NCBI RefSeq assembly: GCF_902506065.1
Contig: NZ_LR732912.1
Coordinates: 747,427-789,034 of the forward strand
From: Arthrobacter sp. 9V
Lineage (GTDB): Bacteria; Actinomycetota; Actinomycetes; Actinomycetales; Micrococcaceae
Reading direction: 5' to 3'
Length of the DNA: 41,608 nucleotides
Part shown: positions 34,822 through 41,608 of the stretch, one piece after another
Layout of the letters: every line of letters starts with the position of its first letter
How positions within the stretch are numbered: the first letter of the stretch is position 1
Notes under the pieces: model-generated
What the model saw: only the letters and a program-made list of their open reading frames with translations
Databases searched by the model: none
Told to the model about the DNA's origin: nothing
Made by a program: the position numbers and the translations under genes

Positions 34822-36243
34822 ATGGCCAACATGGTCAACGTCGACTCAGCCGAGACCCGGACCGAATCCGCCACACCCACGGTCCGGACTGAACGCCCAC
34901 ACCGGACCCGGATTGCCCTCATTGGAACCGGGGGTCGCTCGGAGATGTACATCCGGGCCATCTATGGGCAGCACGCAGACGTTGCTGAACTTGTTGCGCT
35001 CTCCGACGTCAATCAGGGCCGGGTGGACTTCTACCAGGACCTAATCAAGGAGCTCGGCGGAACAGAACCGGTAGCTTCCTTCGCGCCGGGGGAACTCACC
35101 AACTTCATCCAGGCCAACGGCATTGAGCGAGTCATCGTCACGACGCCCGACTACACCCACGCGGACTACATCGTTGAAGCGCTCGAGGCGGGTGCCGACG
35201 TCGTGGTTGAAAAGCCGCTGACCATTGATGTGGAGGGTTGCCGCCGCATCACCGAGGCCGTGGCGAAGACCGGCAAAAACGTGGTGGTGACGTTCAACTA
35301 CCGCTACTCACCGCGCAACAGTGCACTCAAGGAAATCATCCAGAATGGCGTGATCGGCAAGGTCACGTCCGTGGACTTCAGCTGGGTGCTCGATACTGTG
35401 CACGGCGCTGACTACTTCCGCCGCTGGCACCGCGAAAAGAAGAACTCCGGCGGCCTGCTCATCCACAAGGCTTCCCACCACTTCGACCTGGTCAACTGGT
35501 GGATCAATGATGTTCCGGAGCGTGTTTTCGCGTCCGGCGGCCTGCGCTTCTACGGCGACAAGAACGCCGCCGAGCGTGGCCTGGGCGCGCGTCCGGAACG
35601 CGGAACCGTAGACGGCCTTGAGCACGATCCGTTCCGCTTGGACATGCGTGAAGACGAGCGCCTGAAAGCCCTGTACCTGGATAACGAGAAGTTCGATGGC
35701 TACATCCGGGACCAGGACGTCTTTACCGAAGGCATCACCATTGAGGACAACCTCGCGCTGGTAGTGGACTATCAGGGTGGTTCCACCCTGAGCTACTCCC
35801 TGAACGCCCACAGCCCGTGGGAAGGCTACCGCGTCACCGTCAACGGCACTGAAGGCCGGGCCGAGCTCGAGGTGGTGGAACGTGCCGCCGTCGAGACCAG
35901 CACGGACAAGAAAACCGTGGTGGATCCGAGCGCCACTCCCATTGAGGAAGAGGACGCCGTGCGCCGGAACGGCGAGCGCCTGGTGGTTCAGCGCCACTGG
36001 GAAGCGGCCTATGAAGTTCCCATCATCAATGGGGAAGGGGGCCATGGCGGCGGTGACAACCTGCTTCTTTCGGATCTTTTCAACGGCCCGGGTGTTGATC
36101 CGCTGGGCCGTCCGTCCGGCTATATTGACGGCCTCCGCTCGGTGTCTGTGGGCATCGCTGGAAACAAGTCCCTGGATACTGACCTTCCCGTCCGCATCAG
36201 TGAGCTTGGCCTCGGCGCCGATCTCAGCCGCGGCCAGGCGTGA
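34822..36243 (+). CDS. Gfo/Idh/MocA-family NAD(P)-dependent oxidoreductase
   Basis: This 473-residue protein has an N-terminal Rossmann fold (RIALIGTGGRSEMYIRAIY, 30-48), the EKP motif (130-132) and a C-terminal alpha/beta domain with the likely catalytic segment LLIHKASHHFDLVNWW (212-227). The family oxidises or reduces sugar hydroxyls; this member has a long C-terminal region with a cofactor-distal insertion and cannot be assigned a substrate. I start at ATG 34822, behind GAAAGGGG; an ATG at 34753 overlaps the operator. It is first in the five-gene operon, so it probably handles the entry substrate, perhaps a sugar or uronate. Confidence 0.85.
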   Translation: MANMVNVDSAETRTESATPTVRTERPHRTRIALIGTGGRSEMYIRAIYGQHADVAELVALSDVNQGRVDFYQDLIKELGGTEPVASFAPGELTNFIQANGIERVIVTTPDYTHADYIVEALEAGADVVVEKPLTIDVEGCRRITEAVAKTGKNVVVTFNYRYSPRNSALKEIIQNGVIGKVTSVDFSWVLDTVHGADYFRRWHREKKNSGGLLIHKASHHFDLVNWWINDVPERVFASGGLRFYGDKNAAERGLGARPERGTVDGLEHDPFRLDMREDERLKALYLDNEKFDGYIRDQDVFTEGITIEDNLALVVDYQGGSTLSYSLNAHSPWEGYRVTVNGTEGRAELEVVERAAVETSTDKKTVVDPSATPIEEEDAVRRNGERLVVQRHWEAAYEVPIINGEGGHGGGDNLLLSDLFNGPGVDPLGRPSGYIDGLRSVSVGIAGNKSLDTDLPVRISELGLGADLSRGQA

Positions 36244-36272
36244 CCGTCCACTACCCGAGCAAGGAAAAGACC

Positions 36273-37271
36273 ATGAGCAGGATTTTTGTCACCGGCGGTT
36301 CCGGCCGGCTCGGCCGCAGCGTAGTGGCCGGTCTCGCCGAGGCGGGGCACACGGTGATTTCGGTTGACCGCGACGCCATTCCGGCAGGGCAGCTGCCGGC
36401 GGGGGCGGAACAGCACACCGCCGATCTTCTGGCGCCGGGGGAAGCGGAGCGGCTGATCCGCGAAACAGCGCCCGACGCCGTGATCCACCTCGCTGCTATT
36501 GCGGTGCCTTTCAGCGCACCCGAGGATGTCATATTCAGCACGAACACCCGCCTCGCCTATGCGGTGGTCAGTGCGGCCACCGACGCCGGTGTTCCGAAGA
36601 TCGTGACGGCGTCCAGTCCCACCGCCCTTGGCTATGGTTCACCGGCGGGTTGGTTGCCGCCGTCGTTCCCTCTGAACGAGCAGACGCCGCCCAAGCCGTG
36701 GAACGCGTACGCGCTGTCCAAGCTGATCGCCGAGCAGACCGTGCAGATGTTCGCTGCAGCGCAGGGCACCAGGATCAGGTACGCGGCGTTCCGTCCGTGC
36801 TATGTGATTTCCCCGGAGGAGTGGGAGGGGGCGTTGACGCAGCAGGGACATACGGTCCGGGATCGGCTGCAGGATCCGGCACTGTCCGCGCCGGCCCTCT
36901 TCAACTATGTGGATGCGCGGGATGTGGCCGGCTTCCTTGACGTGTTGTTGGAGAAGATGCATTCCATCCCCAACGGCGAGGTGTTCTTTGTAGGTGCGAA
37001 GGATGCTTTGGCTACTGCACCCCTGGCTGAGTTGTTCCCGCGGTTCCTGCCCGGCAGCGCGCCCCTCACCGCACACCTGACCGGCACCAGCCCGGCGTTC
37101 TCCATCGACAAAGCCCGTGAGCTGCTGGGTTGGGAACCGAAGCGCACTTGGCGTACTGAACTTACGCCGCCGTTCGAGGGCGAAGACACAGCATCAAGCG
37201 AACAAGCAGCACTCAATGACGAGATCCACGCCGGCCTGGTCCCGGCGGGAGCAACCAAGGAGACACCATGA
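36273..37271 (+). CDS. NAD-dependent epimerase/dehydratase-family oxidoreductase
   Basis: This 332-residue extended short-chain dehydrogenase has GGSGRLG (8-14) for NAD binding, a Ser near 114 and YALSK (Tyr146, Lys150) as the catalytic set. In oxidative uronate pathways a protein of this superfamily (uronate dehydrogenase) turns galacturonate or glucuronate into the aldarolactone; its place before kdgD fits, but it is longer than known uronate dehydrogenases and could be an epimerase or another dehydrogenase. ATG 36273 has AAGGAAAAG before it; a GTG at 36240 overlapping the previous stop is an alternative. Its stop overlaps the kdgD ATG. Confidence 0.82.
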   Translation: MSRIFVTGGSGRLGRSVVAGLAEAGHTVISVDRDAIPAGQLPAGAEQHTADLLAPGEAERLIRETAPDAVIHLAAIAVPFSAPEDVIFSTNTRLAYAVVSAATDAGVPKIVTASSPTALGYGSPAGWLPPSFPLNEQTPPKPWNAYALSKLIAEQTVQMFAAAQGTRIRYAAFRPCYVISPEEWEGALTQQGHTVRDRLQDPALSAPALFNYVDARDVAGFLDVLLEKMHSIPNGEVFFVGAKDALATAPLAELFPRFLPGSAPLTAHLTGTSPAFSIDKARELLGWEPKRTWRTELTPPFEGEDTASSEQAALNDEIHAGLVPAGATKETP

Positions 37272-38173
37272 ACTTTGACGGCGTACTATTCTTTCCCGTC
37301 ACCCCCTTCGCTGAAGACGGCACCGTGGATGTTGCGTTGCTGAAGGAGCACATCACTTCCCGGCTGCCGTTCGGTCCGGGCGGCGTGTTCCCCGCGTGCG
37401 GCACCGGCGAATTCCATGCGCTCTCCATCGATGAGATCCGCACTGTGGTGACTGCCGCCGTCGAGGCCGTTGCGGGAGCCGTTCCTGTGGTCTCAGGTGC
37501 CGGCGGACCTTTGGGCCACGCAATCGCGGCTGGGAAGGTGGCTGAGGAAGCCGGTGCGGATGCGTTGCTGGTGCTCCCGCCGTACCTGGTCACCGGGCCC
37601 ACCGACGGTGTGGTGGCCTACGTGGAAGCTATCGCCGCGGCAAGCAGCCTGCCGGTGATCGTGTACCACCGCGGCACGGCCAAGTTCACTGCCGATGCCA
37701 TCACCCGTCTTACCGCCAACCCGAAGGTGGTGGGCTTCAAGGACGGAATCGGCGATGTGGGCCTGGCCCAGGAAATCGTCTCCGCGATCAACGCCAGCGG
37801 GCGCACCGACTTCGCACTCTTCAATGGCCTGCTGACCGCAGAGCTGACCCAGGGCGCGTACCGCGGCCTTGGCATACCCCTCTATTCCTCCGCTGCGTTT
37901 GCCATGGCACCGGAAATCGCCAAGGCCTACTACGACGCGTACGTCTCCGGCGATGAAGACCGCCGCAACGCGCTCCTTGAGGGCTTCTACGCTCCGCTGG
38001 TCCGTCTCCGCGACCAGACCCCGGGCTTCGGTGTCTCCCTCATCAAGGCCGGGCTTCGCCTGGCCGGCTTGCCGGTGGGCCCGGTTCGTCCGCCCCTGGT
38101 GGACCCTTCCGAGGAACAACTGCTGGAGCTCAAGTCCATCCTGGCCAAGGGCCACGAGCTGGCCGGCAGCTGA
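37268..38173 (+). CDS. kdgD: 5-dehydro-4-deoxyglucarate dehydratase
   Basis: This 301-residue enzyme of the dihydrodipicolinate synthase/N-acetylneuraminate lyase superfamily has the KdgD-type GGVFPACGTGEFHAL loop (38-52), Tyr133 in IVYHRG and the Schiff-base Lys158 in VVGFKDGIGD. Later segments (GIPLYSSAAF, FGVSLIKAGLRLAG, GPVRPPLVDPS) also fit KdgD closely. It converts 5-dehydro-4-deoxy-D-glucarate to 2-oxoglutarate semialdehyde with loss of CO2 and water. AAGGAG precedes the ATG, which overlaps the previous stop; its own stop overlaps the next ATG (TGATG). Confidence 0.93.
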   Translation: MNFDGVLFFPVTPFAEDGTVDVALLKEHITSRLPFGPGGVFPACGTGEFHALSIDEIRTVVTAAVEAVAGAVPVVSGAGGPLGHAIAAGKVAEEAGADALLVLPPYLVTGPTDGVVAYVEAIAAASSLPVIVYHRGTAKFTADAITRLTANPKVVGFKDGIGDVGLAQEIVSAINASGRTDFALFNGLLTAELTQGAYRGLGIPLYSSAAFAMAPEIAKAYYDAYVSGDEDRRNALLEGFYAPLVRLRDQTPGFGVSLIKAGLRLAGLPVGPVRPPLVDPSEEQLLELKSILAKGHELAGS

Positions 38174-39372
38174 TGCCGGCCCGCATCACGGGCCTCACCA
38201 CCCGGCTGATCACGGTCCCGCTGCTGCGCAGCTGGGGTGCTGAGGCGCCAGAGAACCACGTCATTGTCACCGAACTAACCACCGACGACGGCGGCACGGG
38301 CCACGGTTTCTCGTGGACACCCACCATTGGTCCACAGGCAGTGAAGGCTCTCCTGGAACATGACATCGCGCCGTTCATTGCGGGTTTGGAAGCCAACCCG
38401 GAGATCGTGTGGGATCAGCTCTGGAAGCGGCTGCACGAGGCAGGCGGGGGAGGCCTCACCACCATTGCCATGGCCGGAGTGGACCTGGCCCTGTGGGACT
38501 TGAAGGCATGGCAGGCGGGCACGTCCGTGACAGGACTTCTTGGCCGGCGACACGATTCCGTGGAGGTCTATGGCTCCGGTGTGAACCTGCATTACAGCCT
38601 GGAGCAGCTGGTGGAGCAGGCCCGGCGATGGGTTGCCGCGGGGCATAACGCCGTGAAGATCAAGGTGGGCAAAGCCGAGCTCCGGGAAGACGCCGAACGG
38701 GTTGCCGCTGTCCGGCAAGTCATTGGCCCGGACCGCTTGCTCATGATCGATGCCAACCAGCGTTGGGACCTCGCCCATACGTTCCGTGCCCTGGAAGTTT
38801 TGGGGGAATACGGGTTGGAATGGCTCGAAGAACCACTCCGTGCCGACGACCTCTGGGCCTACCGGCGGCTGCGCAAGCACTCGCCCGTGCCCATCGCCCT
38901 GGGTGAGAACGTCCACACCATCTACCGGTTCCGCGACTTCATCGAAGCCGAGGCCGTGGACATCATCCAGCCCAACATTGTCCGCGTGGGCGGCATCACC
39001 CCCTTCCGGAGGATCGTTGAGTTGGCCCGCGCCAACAGCATCAGGGTGGCGCCACACCTGCTCCCGGAACTCTCCGGGCAGCTGGCACTCACCCTTGCCG
39101 ACGCCGTGAGCGTGGAGGACGTGGAAGATGCGTCCTTCGAGCAGCTCGGCATCCTGGCCGGGCCCTCGCCGGTGAAGATCAGCAACAGCACCGGCAAAAG
39201 CCGTCTCAGCAGCACAGACCGTCCCGGGCTTGGCTTCGAATTCGCCGGAAAGGCTGCACAACTGCCCGCAATTGAGAGCGCCGTCCCAGAGAGTGGCGTC
39301 CCAGAGAGCGCTGGCCCCGAAATCGCCGTCCCCGACAGCAAAGGAAACTGCATTGAGTACAGCAACTCTTGA
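38173..39372 (+). CDS. Enolase-superfamily (mandelate racemase type) sugar-acid dehydratase or lactone cycloisomerase
   Basis: This 399-residue protein has the MR-type active site: KIK (Lys162, Lys164), metal ligands Asp193, Glu219 or Glu220 in LEEP, and Glu245, and His295 in VAPHLLPE. At the position that normally holds the His-partner Asp there is Asn268 (QPNIV). Gene context with kdgD argues for production of 5-dehydro-4-deoxyglucarate, either from glucarate/galactarate or from a galactarolactone; it is not long enough for classical GudD. After about residue 360 comes an unusual tail with repeated VPES/PEIAVPDS segments, inside which lies the ribosome site and start of the next gene. Confidence 0.82.
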   Translation: MPARITGLTTRLITVPLLRSWGAEAPENHVIVTELTTDDGGTGHGFSWTPTIGPQAVKALLEHDIAPFIAGLEANPEIVWDQLWKRLHEAGGGGLTTIAMAGVDLALWDLKAWQAGTSVTGLLGRRHDSVEVYGSGVNLHYSLEQLVEQARRWVAAGHNAVKIKVGKAELREDAERVAAVRQVIGPDRLLMIDANQRWDLAHTFRALEVLGEYGLEWLEEPLRADDLWAYRRLRKHSPVPIALGENVHTIYRFRDFIEAEAVDIIQPNIVRVGGITPFRRIVELARANSIRVAPHLLPELSGQLALTLADAVSVEDVEDASFEQLGILAGPSPVKISNSTGKSRLSSTDRPGLGFEFAGKAAQLPAIESAVPESGVPESAGPEIAVPDSKGNCIEYSNS

Positions 39373-40804
39373 CCTGACAGCCATCACCGCAGCAGCCACG
39401 GAAGCGGCCAAGGTGACTGCAGCAGCATCCGACGCCGAGCGCGCCGCCTGGCTGACCGCCGTCGCCGACTCCTTGGACGCCAACGTCACCGAACTGGTGG
39501 CGATCGCCGATTCGGAGACGAGCCTGGGCACTGTCCGGCTCACGGGCGAAGTAGCGAGGACCAGCGGGCAGTTGCGCCTGTTCGCGAACGTGATCACCGA
39601 GGGCTCGTACCTGGAAGCCGTCATTGATCACGCTGACCCCACGGCCACCCCGCCCAAGCCCGACCTTCGCCGCATCCTGCGTCCGATTGGCCCGGTAGCG
39701 GTGTTCTCGGCGTCGAACTTTCCATTCGCTTTCTCCGTAGCCGGTGGCGATACCGCGTCCGCCTTGGCTGTGGGTTGCCCGGTAGTGGTCAAAGCGCACT
39801 CGGGACATATCCGGCTCTCTGAGCGCACCGCCGAGATCGTCAGCGAAGCACTGGCCAAGGCCGGGGCTCCTGAAGGAATCTTTGCGTTGGTCAGTGGCCG
39901 CGAGGCCGGCACCGCCCTGGTTCAGGATCCTGCCATCAAGGCCGTGGGCTTCACCGGATCCATTCCGGGCGGACGCGCATTGTTCGATCTCGCGGCCTCC
40001 CGGCCGGAGCCCATCCCGTTTTACGGAGAGCTCGGCAGCCTGAACCCCGTGGTGATCACGGCGGACGCACTCGCGGAACGTGGACAGCAACTCGCCGCAG
40101 GCCTGGCGGGCTCGTTCACCATGGGTGCAGGCCAGTTCTGCACCAAGCCGGGGCTCGTGTTCATCCCGGCCGGCACGGACTTCGCGTCACACCTCGCTGA
40201 GGCCAGCAAGGGCAAGCCCACCGCTGCCATGCTCACCGAGCGCATCGCCGAGGCCTATCCGGACGGGCTGCGGAACGTGGCCGATCAGCCGGGTGTCGCC
40301 GTCGTTAGTGGCACGGTGCAGCAGGACAGCCTGGCCGACGGCGCCGCGCCCGTGGTGTTCTCCACCAGCGCTGCCAACGTGCTGGAACGCCCGGACGAAC
40401 TGCTGGAGGAGTGCTTCGGCCCCACCACCTTGCTGATTGAGTATGCCAACCAGGAAGAACTGTCCGCGGCCCTGGCGAAGGTCCCGGGCAGTCTGACGGG
40501 CACCGTGCACGCCCAGCCCGGTGAAGACGTTTCCGCCCTCGTGGATCAGCTCAGCGGCTTGGCCGGACGGGTTCTGTTCGATGGCTGGCCCACGGGCGTC
40601 GCCGTGAACTGGGCACAGCAGCACGGTGGCCCCTACCCGGCCACCACGTCCCTGTTCACCTCCGTGGGCGCCACTGCAGTGCGCCGGTTCCAGCGTCCGG
40701 TGGCTTACCAGGACGCTCCGGAGACTGTCCTGCACCCGGCCCTGCACGACGCCAACCCGCTGGGAATTCCCCGGCGTGTGGACGGGGTCCTAACCCTCGG
40801 CTAA
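39353..40804 (+). CDS. 2-oxoglutarate semialdehyde dehydrogenase (aldehyde dehydrogenase family)
   Basis: This 483-residue aldehyde dehydrogenase has the catalytic Cys263 in GAGQFCTKPG, Glu226 in YGELGS, Asn122 in SASNFPFAF and cofactor-binding Lys147. The FPFAFSVAGGDTASALA pattern and NPLGIPRRVDG end fit the ketoglutarate semialdehyde dehydrogenases of aldarate operons, which are NADP-preferring and yield 2-oxoglutarate. The start is TTG at 39353, which has AAAGGAAA 7 bp ahead and lies 20 bp inside the preceding gene; the open frame upstream is non-homologous. It closes the operon. Confidence 0.9.
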   Translation: MSTATLDLTAITAAATEAAKVTAAASDAERAAWLTAVADSLDANVTELVAIADSETSLGTVRLTGEVARTSGQLRLFANVITEGSYLEAVIDHADPTATPPKPDLRRILRPIGPVAVFSASNFPFAFSVAGGDTASALAVGCPVVVKAHSGHIRLSERTAEIVSEALAKAGAPEGIFALVSGREAGTALVQDPAIKAVGFTGSIPGGRALFDLAASRPEPIPFYGELGSLNPVVITADALAERGQQLAAGLAGSFTMGAGQFCTKPGLVFIPAGTDFASHLAEASKGKPTAAMLTERIAEAYPDGLRNVADQPGVAVVSGTVQQDSLADGAAPVVFSTSAANVLERPDELLEECFGPTTLLIEYANQEELSAALAKVPGSLTGTVHAQPGEDVSALVDQLSGLAGRVLFDGWPTGVAVNWAQQHGGPYPATTSLFTSVGATAVRRFQRPVAYQDAPETVLHPALHDANPLGIPRRVDGVLTLG

Positions 40805-40808
40805 CCCA

Positions 40809-40835
40809 CCCCCGCTTACCCCCCCCCGCTTACCC
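40809..40835. repeat. Two 13-bp direct repeats, 14-bp period
   Basis: CCCCCGCTTACCC occurs at 40809-40821 and again at 40823-40835 between the aldehyde dehydrogenase stop and the catalase junction. It is followed by ACCCAACTAGG, which is also found at the base of the long hairpin after gdhA. Confidence 0.7.
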
Positions 40836-41608
40836 AACTAGGTGCCATCGTGCCGACCTCGATGAGCGGGTAGTCCGCGTGCGGCCACACCTTCGTCAGG
40901 TCGAACGGGTTGAAGCGGTAGGTCGCGGCGTCCTCGTACGGCATGACCTGCACCTTGAGGGTCCAGCGCGGGAAGTCCCGACGCTCGATCGCGGCGTGCA
41001 GGTCACGGATGTGGAAGTCCGCGTCCTCACCGGCGATGCGGTCGGCGTCCTCCTGCGTCAGGGTCTTGTGGCCCTGCTCGGTGATGAAGTGGTACTTCAC
41101 CCAGAAGCGCTCGCCGTCGGCGTTGATCCACTGGTAGGTGTGCGAGCCGAAGCCGTCCATCTCACGCCAGCTCGCCGGCAGACCGCGGTCGCCCATCAGC
41201 CACGTGACCTGGTGCGCCGACTCGGGCGACAGGGTCCAGAAGTCCCACTGCATGTCGTGGTCGCGCAGGTGCGAGCCGGGCAGACGCTTCTGCGAACGGA
41301 TGAAGTCCGGGAACTTGATGCCGTCGCGGATGAAGAACACCGGGGTGTTGTTGCCGACGAGGTCGTAGTTGCCCTCGGACGTGTAGAACTTCAGCGCGAA
41401 GCCGCGGGGGTCGCGCCAGGTGTCGGGCGAGCCCTGCTCACCGGCGACGCTCGAGAACCGGGCGAGCATCTCGGTGGTCTGCCCGGGCTGCAGGAACGCG
41501 GCACGGGTGAAGCGCGAGACGTCCTGCGTGACGGTGAAGGTGCCGAAGGCGCCGCCGCCCTTGGCGTGCACGACACGCTCCGGGATGCGCTCACGGTTGA
41601 ACTGGGCG
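40816..41608 (-). pseudogene. Catalase, 3'-truncated and running off the right edge; foreign codon use
   Basis: The minus strand from the right edge encodes clade-type monofunctional catalase: [20 protein letters not shown] with the catalytic His, [21 protein letters not shown] with the Asn, and [12 protein letters not shown]. It then stops matching: after VGTM the frame reads APSWVSGGG and ends. The remaining half of a normal ~480-residue catalase, including the haem-ligand Tyr region, is missing, so the product cannot be active. Codon use differs sharply from the rest of the window: roughly 14 Glu codons are all GAG, and almost every third base is G or C. A truncated horizontally acquired gene, or a join between different source genomes, would both explain it. 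Confidence 0.85.

Noticed and set aside
38275..39624. Long open frame on the minus strand opposite the enolase and dehydrogenase genes
   Set aside because: It spans two real genes in antisense and lacks any start signal or homology.

Overview
The window looks like a chromosomal segment of a high-GC Gram-positive actinomycete, most likely Arthrobacter or Paenarthrobacter (Micrococcaceae). The reasons are the GC-rich coding with frequent GTG and TTG starts, the actinobacterial Ssd/TadABC/TadE cluster beside a DEAH helicase, many genes that look leaderless, and gene orders that recall Mycobacterium tuberculosis (acs, nudix, nth, ssd-tad, helicase and topA around Rv3646c-Rv3674c; ppx, isomerase and proC around Rv0496-Rv0500). 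No tRNA, rRNA, CRISPR array, insertion sequence or prophage was seen. The genus is inferred from gene content and protein resemblance, not from a search.

Layout. Positions 1-6 kb: start of acetyl-CoA synthetase (minus), an unrecognised membrane protein with a repetitive linker, nth plus a CoA-type Nudix hydrolase, a 14-bp tandem repeat, a DUF1508 protein and a family A DNA polymerase (minus). Positions 6.1-11.3 kb: a tightly coupled seven-gene Tad/Flp pilus operon (ssd, tadA, tadB, tadC, DUF4244 pilin, two TadE-like proteins), with the DEAH/DUF1998 helicase convergent to it. Positions 13.7-19 kb: a GNAT protein, TrhO, two paralogous lipoproteins, a methyltransferase and an HTH regulator, nearly all with a -10 box placed for leaderless transcription. 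Positions 19-25.6 kb: topA, an SseB-like protein, ppx, a sugar-phosphate-isomerase-like protein and proC. Positions 25.7-33.6 kb: ktrBA potassium uptake, an AcuC deacetylase, an ArsR-type regulator, gdhA, and divergent lldD/lldR with two well-formed FadR-type operators between them. Positions 33.6-40.8 kb: a LacI regulator divergent from a five-gene sugar-acid operon (Gfo/Idh/MocA oxidoreductase, NAD-dependent epimerase/dehydratase-like protein, KdgD, enolase-superfamily protein, ketoglutarate semialdehyde dehydrogenase). Positions 40.8-41.6 kb: part of a catalase gene cut off mid-protein, with codon use unlike everything else.

How the parts work together. The sugar-acid operon should take an aldarate (or a uronate oxidised to one) through 5-dehydro-4-deoxyglucarate and 2-oxoglutarate semialdehyde to 2-oxoglutarate, under a LacI repressor with a clear palindromic operator. 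The lld pair is a lactate-oxidation unit. The tad operon builds a thin surface pilus or secretion apparatus.

The points most worth a second look are the foreign-looking truncated catalase at the right edge, the sugar-acid operon with its unassigned oxidoreductases and an enolase whose usual Asp-His dyad is Asn-His, the concentration of apparently leaderless genes, the long perfect hairpins between convergent genes, and the acid-rich leader in front of the Flp pilin.
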